Positions 51,181 to 59,952 of a stretch of 64,000 bases of DNA are shown one piece after another. Both the position numbers and the translations under genes were made by a program. The DNA lies in the NCBI GenBank assembly GCA_020628865.1, contig JAHDEJ010000002.1, forward strand, positions 1 through 64,000. Direction: 5' to 3'. The DNA is from Acidimicrobiales bacterium. Its GTDB lineage: Bacteria > Actinomycetota > Acidimicrobiia > Acidimicrobiales > SHLQ01. The notes beneath the pieces are model-generated. The model was not told where the DNA came from. It saw only the letters and a program-made list of their open reading frames with translations, and searched no databases. Numbering within the stretch: the first letter of the stretch is position 1; each line of letters begins with the position of its first letter.

Positions 51181-54100
51181 TCAGTTGGGAAGGTTCACCC
51201 CAGCGAGTGCCTCGTCCCGCTTCGGACCGCTGCCGAAGTTGCGTTCGACCTCGCTCCGTTCGCTGACGACACGGCTGGAACCGCCCGGCTCCATCGTGAC
51301 GCCGTAGAGCGAGTCGGCGGACTCCATCGTGCGCTTCTGATGGCTGACGATGACGAGCTGCGCTTCGGCCCGGAACTCTTCGACGAGGCCGAGGAAGCGA
51401 TGGAGGTTCACGTCGTCGAGCGCCGCTTCGACCTCGTCCATCACGTAGAACGGCGACGGCCGGCTGCGGAACACGGCGAAGAGGAACGCAAGCGCCGTCA
51501 GAGACCGCTCGCCACCGGAAAGGAGCGAGAGCTTCTTGACGTTCTTGCCGGACGGCTTCGCACTGACCTCGATACCCGTCTCGAGGAGGTTGTCGGGCTG
51601 GGTCAGCTTCAGTGAGCCCTTGCCACCCGGGAACAGCCGCTCGAACAGCGTTGTGAAGTTGTCGGCAACGTCGGCGTAGGCCGAGGCGAAGACCGTGACG
51701 ATCTCCTCGTCGATCGCCTTGATGACCTTGTTGAGTTCTCGTCGGCTCGACCGGATGTCGTCGAGCTGGCCCTGGAGGAACTCATGACGTTCCTGCAACG
51801 CTTCGAACTCCTGCAGCGCCAGCGGATTGATCGGGCCCATCAGCTTGAGGTCACGTTCGAGTTCGCGTGCTCGCGCGGCCGGAGTGACGTTGTCCGGGAG
51901 TTCCGGATGCGGCGCCTGCAGCGCCCCTTCGGGATCGATGTCGAGGTCCCGACGGAGCATCTCGGTCGTCGTTTCGAGGCGGAGTTTGGTCTCGGCCTCC
52001 TCGATGTCGACCCGGCTCATGCGTTCGCCGAGCTCGCGAAGCTCGGTCTCGGCATCGGTCCGCTGCTTGCGGAGGCCATCGAGGTGCTCGGTGAGATCCC
52101 GCACGATGGCGGACTGCTTGCGCCGCTCCTCGCGCCGGGCCTCGAGATGGACGTCGAGCTCGCGTGCCGTCGTGCCGAGCATCACCTGCAGGCGATCGGT
52201 CAGCTGCTCGGTTCGGTCGAGTACGACCCGGCGGTTCTCGGCCTCGGTCTCTTCGACGGCGAGGCGTTCGAGCCGATCCTGCACGTCGCCGAGGCGACGG
52301 CGCAACACGCCGCGGCGCTCTTCGATGGCGGCCTGCTTGACTTCGAGCGCCGTGCGCTGGTCTCGCAGGCCGGAGTTCCGTTGCGCCAGGGCGCTTCGGG
52401 TCGCTTCGAGCTCGCGGCCTCGTTCGGCGCTGGCCACCTCGGCGGACTCGAGCCCGGGCAGCAGACCCTCGAGCTCGTCGGCGCGGGCGGACTCGCGGTT
52501 GAGCCGCTGTTCCAGCTCGGACCGCTGCGAGACGAACGCATCCTGCTCGATGTCGATCTGTCGGACCTGCGCTTCGATCTGGTGCAGCGCCTCGGTGGTC
52601 GAGCTGAGGTCGGCATCGTTGCGGTCCAGATCGGCCGAAGCCAGCGCGTCGGCCGCCTTCAGCTGCTGGAGCTCGGCCTTGAGCACCTCGAGACGGTGGT
52701 CGCAGTCTTCGCGGTGGGCCTTGGCTGCATCGAGAGCGGCCTGCGCTTCGTCGAGCGCCGCCTTGGTGGCACCGACCGTGGACGAACCGATGCGCCAGAC
52801 ACCGCCGCCGATGCGATCGCCGCGGCGGGTGACGACCACGCGACCGGCGGAGGCGAGCGAGAGATCGAGGGCGGCACGCCAATCGCCCGGCACGACGTCG
52901 ACGTCGGCGAGCAGGCGCTGGAGCAGCTCGGAGACCTCGGCCCGCTCCGACGAGACGTGCTGGAGGATGGAGTCCGGGCCGGGGGTGAACGGCATCGGCG
53001 CCGCTCCCCCGAGGGCCAATACAGCGCCGGCGCCGGGGCCGGACTCGAACCTTTCGAGAGCCTCACGGGCTCGCTCGGGGCTTTCGACGACGACGGCGGA
53101 GAGCACGCTGCCCAGCGCGGCCTCGACCGCATCTTCCCAACCGGGCTCGATGGCGACGACGTCGAGGATTGTTCCGACGAGGCCGTCCATGTCGGCGAGG
53201 GCGTCGGCGCCCGCAGCCGAGCGGGCGGAATCGAGGGCTTCGGCGAGTGCCTTGGATCGAGCCTGGGCCGACCGGAACTCGGCTTCGGCTTCGGAACGCT
53301 CTTCGCGCAGGGCCGCCATTGTCTCCTGCGCCGCAGCATGGGCAGACTTCGCCTCGTCGGCGGTGACGACGAGCTCGGCCTCGCGGGCCACGGCAATGTC
53401 GAGCTTCTCCCGCTCGGTCGCCGTGCGGGTGTTCAGCTCTTCGCGGCGGGCATCGAGCGAGTCGGCCCGCTCACCGATTCCGGCCAGTTCGCGTGTGGCG
53501 CTTTCGATCGATGCGCGCAGCGCCACCAATTCGCCGCGCACTTCGGCGGCTCGGCCGGCGGCGGCGGCCTCGTTGCCGTCGTCGGATGCGGCGGCGAGTG
53601 CGAGCTCGAACAGCTCACGGTCTTCGGACAGGCTGGCTTCGACGCGGGCGAGTTCCTCGAACTCGGGCGCAAGCTCCTCCACGGAGGCGTCGGCGTCCGA
53701 GAGTTGGCGCTGGAGCTGCGACGCTTCGTCGCGCAGCGAGGAGAGGACGTCGCCGTCGATCGTGGCCTGTCGTTCCTTGGCGATCGAGCGCAGGCGCTCG
53801 GTGAGCAGCTCATCGGCGCCGCGGGCGCGCTGGCTCAGGCCTTCGAGTCGGGCGAGCGCATCGCCGAGGTCGACGGCGCCCTGAGCCGAGAGGTCGCTCT
53901 CGACGGAGATGATGTCGGTGTCGAGTTTTGCCAGGAGGCTGCGAAGTTCGTTGTTGCGAGTGCCGAACTCGTTGCGGCTCTGCGCATGCGTCTGCATCTT
54001 GGTGCGCAGGGCGTTGACCTGTCGGCCGGCCAGGTAGAGCTGGCAGGCGTGGAGTTCGGCCACGACGTCGCCGTGCCGGCGGGCGGCGTCGGCCTGCTTT

Positions 54101-54717
54101 TCGAGCGGACGCAGCTGCCGTCGGACTTCCCGGAGCAGGTCCTGGATGCGGGTGAGGTTGGCCTCGGTGGCCACCAGGCGGCGCTGCGCCTTCTCGCGGC
54201 GCTTCCGGAACTTGAGCACGCCTGCCGCCTCTTCGATGATGAGGCGGCGGTCTTCGGGGCGGGCGTTGAGCACGGCGTCGATCTGGCCCTGCGAGATGAT
54301 GACGTGCTGGGTTCGGCCCACGCCGGAGTCGGAGAGCATCTCCTGGATGTCCATGAGCCGGCAGGGAACGCCGTTCATCGAGTATTCGGAGTCGCCCGAG
54401 CGGAAGAGCGTGCGGGTGATCTGGAGTTCGTTGAATTCGGTGGGGAGAACACCGTCGGAGTTGTCGATGACGAGCGACACTTCGGCACGGCCGAGCGCCG
54501 GCCGCTTGGCGGTGCCGGCGAAGATCACGTCGTCCATCTTCTGTGAGCGGACGGACTTGGGTGCCTGGGCGCCGAGCACCCACGCGATGGCATCCACCAC
54601 GTTCGACTTGCCGCTGCCGTTCGGCCCGACCACGACCGTGACCCCCGGTTCGAGGTCCAGCGACACGTTGTCGGCGAAGGACTTGAAGCCCTTCATCGTG
54701 AGCGTCTTGAGATACAC
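51181..54717 (-). CDS. smc: chromosome condensation protein SMC
   Basis: 1178 residues, full length. Walker A GPNGSGKSNVVDAIAWVLG at the N-terminus, Q-loop region SQGQIDAVLNARPE, two long coiled-coil arms around a hinge (about 500-640, DGLVGTILDVVAIEPGWEDAVEAALG), and the C-terminal signature LSGGERSLTALAFLFAVF with Walker B FYVMDEVEAALDD. It loops and compacts the chromosome with ScpAB. The GTG at 54717 follows AGGAGCACAG by standard spacing; the frame continues upstream without conserved sequence. Confidence 0.96.
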   Translation of the reverse strand: MYLKTLTMKGFKSFADNVSLDLEPGVTVVVGPNGSGKSNVVDAIAWVLGAQAPKSVRSQKMDDVIFAGTAKRPALGRAEVSLVIDNSDGVLPTEFNELQITRTLFRSGDSEYSMNGVPCRLMDIQEMLSDSGVGRTQHVIISQGQIDAVLNARPEDRRLIIEEAAGVLKFRKRREKAQRRLVATEANLTRIQDLLREVRRQLRPLEKQADAARRHGDVVAELHACQLYLAGRQVNALRTKMQTHAQSRNEFGTRNNELRSLLAKLDTDIISVESDLSAQGAVDLGDALARLEGLSQRARGADELLTERLRSIAKERQATIDGDVLSSLRDEASQLQRQLSDADASVEELAPEFEELARVEASLSEDRELFELALAAASDDGNEAAAAGRAAEVRGELVALRASIESATRELAGIGERADSLDARREELNTRTATEREKLDIAVAREAELVVTADEAKSAHAAAQETMAALREERSEAEAEFRSAQARSKALAEALDSARSAAGADALADMDGLVGTILDVVAIEPGWEDAVEAALGSVLSAVVVESPERAREALERFESGPGAGAVLALGGAAPMPFTPGPDSILQHVSSERAEVSELLQRLLADVDVVPGDWRAALDLSLASAGRVVVTRRGDRIGGGVWRIGSSTVGATKAALDEAQAALDAAKAHREDCDHRLEVLKAELQQLKAADALASADLDRNDADLSSTTEALHQIEAQVRQIDIEQDAFVSQRSELEQRLNRESARADELEGLLPGLESAEVASAERGRELEATRSALAQRNSGLRDQRTALEVKQAAIEERRGVLRRRLGDVQDRLERLAVEETEAENRRVVLDRTEQLTDRLQVMLGTTARELDVHLEARREERRKQSAIVRDLTEHLDGLRKQRTDAETELRELGERMSRVDIEEAETKLRLETTTEMLRRDLDIDPEGALQAPHPELPDNVTPAARARELERDLKLMGPINPLALQEFEALQERHEFLQGQLDDIRSSRRELNKVIKAIDEEIVTVFASAYADVADNFTTLFERLFPGGKGSLKLTQPDNLLETGIEVSAKPSGKNVKKLSLLSGGERSLTALAFLFAVFRSRPSPFYVMDEVEAALDDVNLHRFLGLVEEFRAEAQLVIVSHQKRTMESADSLYGVTMEPGGSSRVVSERSEVERNFGSGPKRDEALAGVNLPN

Positions 54718-55093
54718 CTGTGCTCCTGATCCAACCGGCGACACCCGCCAGCTCCCCACGGTACATCGAGAAACTACAGGTGTGTAACTCGGGATCCACC
54801 ACTCCCCCAGGTCAATCCAGTATGCGCAGGGATCAGACCCCCCAGCGCTCCCCAAGCGCGCGGATGAAGCGAAACCCGGATGAGCCAGAGCGCGAGCAGC
54901 GATGCGGCGGTCGTTCGAAAGAAAGGGCTCTGACCCCTAGAGCGCTCCAGGGGTCAGAGCCCTCGCGCGCGCGGATGAAGCGAAACCCGTCTCGTGGTCT
55001 GAGCGCGAGCGTCGCTGTGGTGACCGGCCGAAGCTGACGTTGCAAGCGAAGCGCAGCTGGAGGCGAGGCTGGGCGCCAGAGCGACGCGGGCCT
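54718..55093. other. 376-base non-coding gap between smc and the Fpg-like gene, with a repeat element
   Basis: No gene. It holds a 40-base palindrome (54924-54963) flanked by direct repeats of about 42 bases (54856-54897 and 54967-55010), so the element reads repeat-palindrome-repeat. Another GGGATCAGACCCCC motif lies near 54829. The smc promoter must be here or further upstream. Confidence 0.75.
54856..55010. repeat. repeat-palindrome-repeat element, copy 2 of the dispersed palindrome
   Basis: The inner palindrome (54924-54963, one A-C mismatch) matches the 17898-17939 palindrome except at one or two bases. The flanks share GCGCGCGGATGAAGCGAAAC (54856 and 54967) and GAGCGCGAGC (54888 and 55001). 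No transposase is near. It looks like a short non-autonomous repeat. Confidence 0.8.
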
Positions 55094-55927
55094 CTACACC
55101 TGGGTTTCGCAGAAGTAGGTCCACTCGCCACCGAACTTCGCCCGCTGGATGGGGCTGCGGGATCGGGGGCTGAGCTCGCCGGCCTTGCCGAAGACCTGGA
55201 GGTGCTGGTCGAAGATTCCGGGCTCGCCGAACACGTCGGCCCACGGGCGGTCTTCGAGCGTCGTACCGCGGTACTTGATGACGTTGTGCAGCGTTTCGAC
55301 GAGCGAACGGTAGAGGCGGCGCACTTCCTGAGTGGAGAGCGAGGTGCTCTCCCGGTCGTAGCGCAGGCCGGCATCGAACAGCACTTCGTCGGCGTAGATG
55401 CCGCCGATGCTGACGAGTGCCTTGCCGTCGGTGAGCAGCCCCTTGAGCGAGGTGGGATGTGACTCGATGAGGTCGCGGAAGGCGAGCCACGACAGCGGCG
55501 TTTCGATCGGGTCGATGGCCGGATCGTTCAGATCCGGGAACTCGGCCATGACCTCTTCCTTGGCAACGACGGCAGCTTCGCCGGTGCCTTCGGGGTCGAT
55601 GAACCGCAGCTGGCCGCCCTGGGTGAACGTGATGGTCAGTTCGGTGCCGGGCTCTTCCTTGTCCTTGTTGGCGTTGCGACGGAACTGGCCATCGCCGGCG
55701 CGGATGACGAGGATGTCGTCGCTGTCCAGCGGGAAGATCAGGTGATGACCCTGACGGAGGACGGCGTTGATCTTCACGCCGTCGAGCTGGGAGGCGAACG
55801 CCTTGCGGTTGTTGTAGCGGGGCAGAACGGACATGCCGGCGGCGGCGACGTCCTTGATCTTTCGGCCGGCAATCTCTCGTTCGAGGTCGCGCTTGACCAG
55901 TTCGAGCTCCGGAAGTTCGGCTTTCAT
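55094..55927 (-). CDS. Fpg/MutM-family protein lacking catalytic residues
   Basis: 277 residues. The family is clear from ELPELE near the start and the H2TH segment VSIGGIYADEVLFDAGL. But active Fpg begins M-P-E-L-P-E and uses Pro2 as nucleophile; here the start is M-K-A-E-L-P-E and Pro2 is gone. The catalytic Lys of the R-x-(G/A)-K-Y-L motif is His (RQGHHLIF), the damage-probing DPRRFG loop is DPEGTGE, and the zinc finger keeps one cysteine (SPRSRSPIQ ... YFCETQV). It may bind DNA without cutting. Start is fixed by AAGGAGCACCGAC just upstream; the start overlaps the rnc stop by four bases. Confidence 0.85.
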   Translation of the reverse strand: MKAELPELELVKRDLEREIAGRKIKDVAAAGMSVLPRYNNRKAFASQLDGVKINAVLRQGHHLIFPLDSDDILVIRAGDGQFRRNANKDKEEPGTELTITFTQGGQLRFIDPEGTGEAAVVAKEEVMAEFPDLNDPAIDPIETPLSWLAFRDLIESHPTSLKGLLTDGKALVSIGGIYADEVLFDAGLRYDRESTSLSTQEVRRLYRSLVETLHNVIKYRGTTLEDRPWADVFGEPGIFDQHLQVFGKAGELSPRSRSPIQRAKFGGEWTYFCETQV

Positions 55928-56694
55928 GTCGGTGCTCCTTCGCCGACGCGGACGGCGTCGGCATTCTCCACCATGGTGGATGCTTGGGTTTCGGTGACCA
56001 CTCGGGCCGCGATCTTGTTCAGGGCATCGGCGGCAGCGGCCTGCTGTGCCTGCTTTTTTGAGGTTCCTTCGCCGGCGCCGTCGAGGTCTCCGACCTGCAC
56101 GGCCGCTTGGAAACGGCGTCCGTGGTCGGGGCCGTGGGCGCTGACCGAGTAGACGGGTGCCGCCCAGCCGAGTTCGGCCGCACGTTCCTGCAGCCGGGTC
56201 TTGTAGTCGCGGACGCCGGGTTCGACCTGGGCTTCGAGCGTGAGCTCTCCCAGGAGCGCATCGACGACCTGTTTGGCGACCACCCAGCCACCGTCGAGAT
56301 ACATGGCGCCGATGACGGCTTCCATGGCGTCGGCCAGGATGCTGTTCTTCTGACGACCGTCCGACATTTCTTCGCCGCGGCCGAGCCGAAGCAGAGGCCC
56401 GAGGTCGAGGCTGCGGGCCAGCTGCGCCAGGCTTTCGGCGCTCACGACCTCGGCCCGGGCTTTGGCGAGGTCGCCTTCGGCCTGGTCGGGTTCGTTCAGG
56501 TAGAGCGAGTCGGTGATGGCGAGGCCGAGCACGGCATCGCCGAGGAATTCGAGGCGTTCGTTCGACATGCTTCCGTCGTTCTCCGCGCACCAGGAGCGGT
56601 GCGTGAGTGCGAGTTGAAGCAGCCCCACGTCCGTGAAGCGGTGACCGAGTGCGCCGTAGAGCGATTCGTAGGAAGCAGGAGTGCCGTCAGCCAA
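55924..56694 (-). CDS. rnc: ribonuclease III
   Basis: 256 residues. Catalytic segment NERLEFLGDAVLGL and the second acidic cluster ILADAMEAVIGAMYLDGG are intact, as is the C-terminal dsRNA-binding domain (DYKTRLQERAAELGWAAPVY ... GTSKKQAQQAAAADAL). It processes rRNA and cleaves double-stranded RNA. The start is probably the TTG at 56694, overlapping acpP by eight bases; no in-frame ATG or GTG occurs before the conserved core. Confidence 0.93.
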   Translation of the reverse strand: MADGTPASYESLYGALGHRFTDVGLLQLALTHRSWCAENDGSMSNERLEFLGDAVLGLAITDSLYLNEPDQAEGDLAKARAEVVSAESLAQLARSLDLGPLLRLGRGEEMSDGRQKNSILADAMEAVIGAMYLDGGWVVAKQVVDALLGELTLEAQVEPGVRDYKTRLQERAAELGWAAPVYSVSAHGPDHGRRFQAAVQVGDLDGAGEGTSKKQAQQAAAADALNKIAARVVTETQASTMVENADAVRVGEGAPT

Positions 56695-56977
56695 GTCGGC
56701 CGACGACGTAGTCAACGGCGTCGCGCACCGTCTTGAGATCTTCCAGATCGTCGTCCTCGATACGGAAGCCGATGGAGCGTTCACCGAGCTCCTCTTCGAT
56801 GGCTTCAACGAGTTCGATGAGCGCGAGCGAGTCGGCATCGAGGTCGTCCTGGAAGGAGTCGCCCTCCCGAATGTCGTCCGGTTCGATCTCGAGAATCTCG
56901 GCCAAACGATCGCGAACGATCTTCAGTACTTCGTCTCGCCCGATTGGGCTCTGTTCGACGTGGGTTTCCGCAGGCAC
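56687..56977 (-). CDS. acpP: acyl carrier protein
   Basis: 96 residues, acidic four-helix protein with a 15-residue N-terminal addition. The phosphopantetheine site is DADSLALIELVEAIEEEL. It follows plsX and precedes rnc, a common bacterial order; it carries the growing chain in fatty acid synthesis and PlsX draws acyl groups from it. Confidence 0.95.
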   Translation of the reverse strand: MPAETHVEQSPIGRDEVLKIVRDRLAEILEIEPDDIREGDSFQDDLDADSLALIELVEAIEEELGERSIGFRIEDDDLEDLKTVRDAVDYVVGRLG

Positions 56978-57052
56978 GATCTCTCCCTCAACTCGTGTTG
57001 CGGACGGAATCGTATCGAGATCGGCAGCCGTTCGCAGGTTACGGCCCGGAAA

Positions 57053-58036
57053 TCAGGCGTTGACGGCCTCGCCGATGCGTCCGACAAGATCGGAGTTGAC
57101 CATCTCCGATGCAACGGAAATGGCGTTGACCATTGCTTCGTCGTTGGAGGATCCGTGGCTGATGATGCACACGCCCTTGGTGCCGAGCAGCATGGCGCCG
57201 CCATAGGTGTCGGCGCTGAACCGTTGATAGAGCGGGAGCAGTGCAGGCATGAGTTGCGCTGATGCGGCGCGGGCCTCGTCGCTGGAATCGAACGCCTCGA
57301 GAAGTGAACCCATGATGTTCTGGGCGCAGCCTTCGAGGGTCTTGAGCGCAACGTTGCCGGTGAAGCCGTCGGTGACCACCACGTCGACCTCGTCACCCAT
57401 GAGGTCGCGCCCTTCGACGTTCCCGATGAATTCGGCGCCTTGGGCGGACCAGTCGACGGCGTCGAGCAGTCCCCAGGACTCCTTGACGAACGGCGAGCCC
57501 TTTCCGGCTTCCTCGCCGATGGAGAGCAGTCCGACTCGCGGTGTGTCGATGTCGAAGCGGGTGCGAGCGAACACGGCGCCCATCTGGGCGAATTGCACCA
57601 GCCATTCCGGCTTGCATTCCGCGTTGGCGCCCGAGTCCAACATGACCGTGGGCGGGCCCGATGGTCCCGGGATCGCGGTGGCGATCGCCGGCCGCGAGAC
57701 GCCCTTGATCCGGCCCGTGCGCAGCAGGGCGGATGCCATGGTTGCGCCGGTGTTGCCGGCGGAGACCATGGAGGAGGCGACGCCGTCTCGAACGGCCTCT
57801 GCGGCTCGGACGAGGGACGAGTCCTTCATCGTGCGGACGGACGACCCGGGGTCGTCGTCCATGGCGATCACCTCGGAGGCCGCGATGACCTCGATGCCAC
57901 CGGTGTCGCCGAGTTCTTCCGGGCGACCGACGAGCACGACGGGAATGCCGCGCTCTTCGACGGCCCGCTTTGCTCCGGTGACGATTGCGTCAGGAGCGTT
58001 GTCGCCGCCCATCGCGTCGACTGCGACGGGAAGCAT
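57053..58036 (-). CDS. plsX: phosphate acyltransferase PlsX
   Basis: 327 residues. VAVDAMGGDNAPDAIVTGA, SAGNTGATMASALL, LDSGANAECKPEWLVQFA, VGLLSIGEEAGKGSPFVKE and DVVVTDGFTGNVALKT are PlsX landmarks. It makes acyl-phosphate from acyl-ACP for phosphatidic acid synthesis. ATG at 58036 lies two bases after the rpmF stop. Confidence 0.96.
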   Translation of the reverse strand: MLPVAVDAMGGDNAPDAIVTGAKRAVEERGIPVVLVGRPEELGDTGGIEVIAASEVIAMDDDPGSSVRTMKDSSLVRAAEAVRDGVASSMVSAGNTGATMASALLRTGRIKGVSRPAIATAIPGPSGPPTVMLDSGANAECKPEWLVQFAQMGAVFARTRFDIDTPRVGLLSIGEEAGKGSPFVKESWGLLDAVDWSAQGAEFIGNVEGRDLMGDEVDVVVTDGFTGNVALKTLEGCAQNIMGSLLEAFDSSDEARAASAQLMPALLPLYQRFSADTYGGAMLLGTKGVCIISHGSSNDEAMVNAISVASEMVNSDLVGRIGEAVNA

Positions 58037-58038
58037 GA

Positions 58039-58218
58039 TCAGTCGACGTCGATGGCCTGGCGGCCGCCGTACCATCCGCAGTTGTCACACACGGTGTGCG
58101 GGCGCTTCACCGAGCCACAACGGGGGCAGCTGGAGCGGCCGGACGAGCGGATGCGCCAGGCCGAGGAACGGCGGCTGCGGCTCTTGGCCTTCGAGGTCTT
58201 CTTCTTTGGAACGGCCAT
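58039..58218 (-). CDS. rpmF: 50S ribosomal protein L32
   Basis: 59 residues: MAVPKKKTSKAKSRSRRSSAWR start and a four-cysteine zinc ribbon CPRCGS ... CDNCGWY. The rpmF-plsX pair is widely conserved. Start fixed by the family N-terminus. Confidence 0.97.
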   Translation of the reverse strand: MAVPKKKTSKAKSRSRRSSAWRIRSSGRSSCPRCGSVKRPHTVCDNCGWYGGRQAIDVD

Positions 58219-58307
58219 GACGTCACCTGAGGTCGTATCGAACGGTCCGGGGATTCCCGGGGCGCGCCGTCTGCGGCGCACAGGGGTCAAAGGATAGCTG
58301 CTGTTGA

Positions 58308-58877
58308 TCAGTCTTCATCAAAGGTGAGTTCGGACAATGCCGCCCACCTCGGATCGATGGCCGGTTCGGCCTCTGCTTCGACGTCTGCATCGGCCGCTCC
58401 CGTGGTCGGGAAGCGTTCGGGGTCGGCACCGTCGCAGTCCTCACGGCACAGCGGCGTGAGGGGCAGCGCCAGCATCAGTTCCTCTCGGACGACCTCGCCG
58501 AGATCGGCCCATTCGCCATCGATCGGGTACGCGTCGGCGTCATCGTCGGCGTCGGTCACCAGTTCGACGAACGAGGCGACGACGTCCAGATCGAGCGGCC
58601 CGGAGACCGGTTCGACGCAGCGGCGGCACTCTCCTTCCCACTCGGAGGTGACCCGGGCGTGGAACTCCAGACCGGACAGTCCGGCTTCGAGGCGTCCGTC
58701 GACGTGGATCTCCGTGCCATCGGGAATCCGGGCCGTGGTGATCTCCATGGAGGACGCAACGACCGTGGCCTCGACCTCGAGGATCTCGGCGCCCGCGGCC
58801 CGCGAGCGGAGCTCGGTCAGGTTGTCGCGCTGACGGAGCCGGGCGACATTGAGCCGCAGCGCACCCCAACCGCTCAA
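58308..58877 (-). CDS. DUF177 (YceD-like) protein
   Basis: 189 residues. The family core WEGECRRCVEPVSGPLDLDVVASFVEL and C-terminal CREDCDGADPERFP (paired cysteines) are present. In E. coli YceD is linked to 23S rRNA accumulation and always precedes rpmF, as here. The first residues overlap the stop of the coiled-coil gene by four bases. Confidence 0.92.
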   Translation of the reverse strand: MSGWGALRLNVARLRQRDNLTELRSRAAGAEILEVEATVVASSMEITTARIPDGTEIHVDGRLEAGLSGLEFHARVTSEWEGECRRCVEPVSGPLDLDVVASFVELVTDADDDADAYPIDGEWADLGEVVREELMLALPLTPLCREDCDGADPERFPTTGAADADVEAEAEPAIDPRWAALSELTFDED

Positions 58878-59479
58878 GCGAAGTCCTGGTCGAACAGGTC
58901 GATGCGGTCGCCATCGTCGACGGGGTCGGGCGTCGACTCGGTGAGGTCGACGGTCGGAACGACACCCTGTAGGCGGTTCCGGCCGGTGGCCACCACGGTG
59001 CGGGTCCGGTCGAGAATGCCTTCGAGCGAGGCCAGCCGTGCGTCGCAGAAGTCTTCGGTTTCGCGTCGCATCCTGCGGGATTCGGCCTCGGCGTCGGCGA
59101 TCAGGCGTTGGGCGCGATGCTCGGCCGATTTCACCACTTCGGTGCGCTCGACCATTCGTTCCGCCCGGCTGCGGGCGACCGACAGGATCTCTTCGCCTTC
59201 GAGGCGGACGCGTTCGAGGTATTCCTCGCGCTCACGGAGCAGCCAGCGGGCGGAGCGCAGCTCGTCGGGCAGCCCGTTGAACGCCTGCTGCAGGAGTTCG
59301 AGCAGCTCATCCCGGTTGATGCGGGACGAGGTGGAGAGCGGGAGCGGCTGGGCCTGGTCGACCATTTCGATGGCGTCGCCGAGCAGGGCTTCCACCATCG
59401 GCGCATGGTTGGCCGGCGTGGACATGGGCAGCGCCGACGCGAAGTCGTCGTGCTCGTCGTGGGCGAGTGGCTGGCTCAT
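58874..59479 (-). CDS. coiled-coil septation-type protein (SepIVA/Rv2927c-like)
   Basis: 201 residues. A short N-terminal region is followed by a long charged coiled coil (about 50-150, RSARWLLREREEYLERVRLEGEEILSVARSRAERMVERTEVVKSAEHRAQRLIADAEAESRRM is its heart, described here in part) and an acidic tail. Mycobacterial Rv2927c, whose M. smegmatis counterpart SepIVA is a DivIVA-domain division factor, sits beside the same DUF177-rnc-fpg-smc genes, so I read this as its counterpart. Between coaD and DUF177. Membrane or septum localisation is inferred. Confidence 0.75.
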   Translation of the reverse strand: MSQPLAHDEHDDFASALPMSTPANHAPMVEALLGDAIEMVDQAQPLPLSTSSRINRDELLELLQQAFNGLPDELRSARWLLREREEYLERVRLEGEEILSVARSRAERMVERTEVVKSAEHRAQRLIADAEAESRRMRRETEDFCDARLASLEGILDRTRTVVATGRNRLQGVVPTVDLTESTPDPVDDGDRIDLFDQDFA

Positions 59480-59952
59480 TCGGTTCCCTTCTCGCGCATT
59501 CGACGAAGCGCCGCCTCCGGCACCATGGACGACACGTCGCCGCCGAACCGGAACACCTCTCGGATGAGGCGGGAGGCGAGGAACGATCGTGATGATGCGC
59601 TCGGGATGAACAGCGTCTGCACGCCGGAAATTTCCTTGTTCATCTGTGCCATCTGCAACTCGGACTCGAAGTCCGACACGGCGCGGAGACCCTTCACGAT
59701 GAAGTCGGCTTCGACCTCTTGGGCCAGGTCGACGACCAGAGAGGAGAAGGAGGTGATCGAAACGTTGTCGAGGTGGGAGAACGTCTCGGCCAGAATCTCC
59801 TGCCGCTCATCGAGCGTGAGGAACGGCGTTTTCGACGGATTGCGCACGACGGCGACGACCACGTGATCGAACAGCCCGGCAGCCGTCTGGACGATTTCCT
59901 GATGCCCGTTGTGCACGGGGTCGAAGGATCCCGGGTACAAGACCGTGGTCAT
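59476..59952 (-). CDS. coaD: phosphopantetheine adenylyltransferase
   Basis: 158 residues. VLYPGSFDPVHNGHQEIV holds the nucleotidyltransferase T/HxGH-type motif; KGLRAVSDFESELQMAQMN and the SASSRSFLASRLIREV segment are CoaD-specific. Penultimate step of CoA synthesis. Starts inside the rsmD stop (ATGA). Confidence 0.97.
   Translation of the reverse strand: MTTVLYPGSFDPVHNGHQEIVQTAAGLFDHVVVAVVRNPSKTPFLTLDERQEILAETFSHLDNVSITSFSSLVVDLAQEVEADFIVKGLRAVSDFESELQMAQMNKEISGVQTLFIPSASSRSFLASRLIREVFRFGGDVSSMVPEAALRRMREKGTE

Noticed and set aside
51784-54546. Plus-strand open frame of 920 codons opposite smc
   Set aside because: Mirror of the coiled-coil codons of smc, with no recognisable domain.
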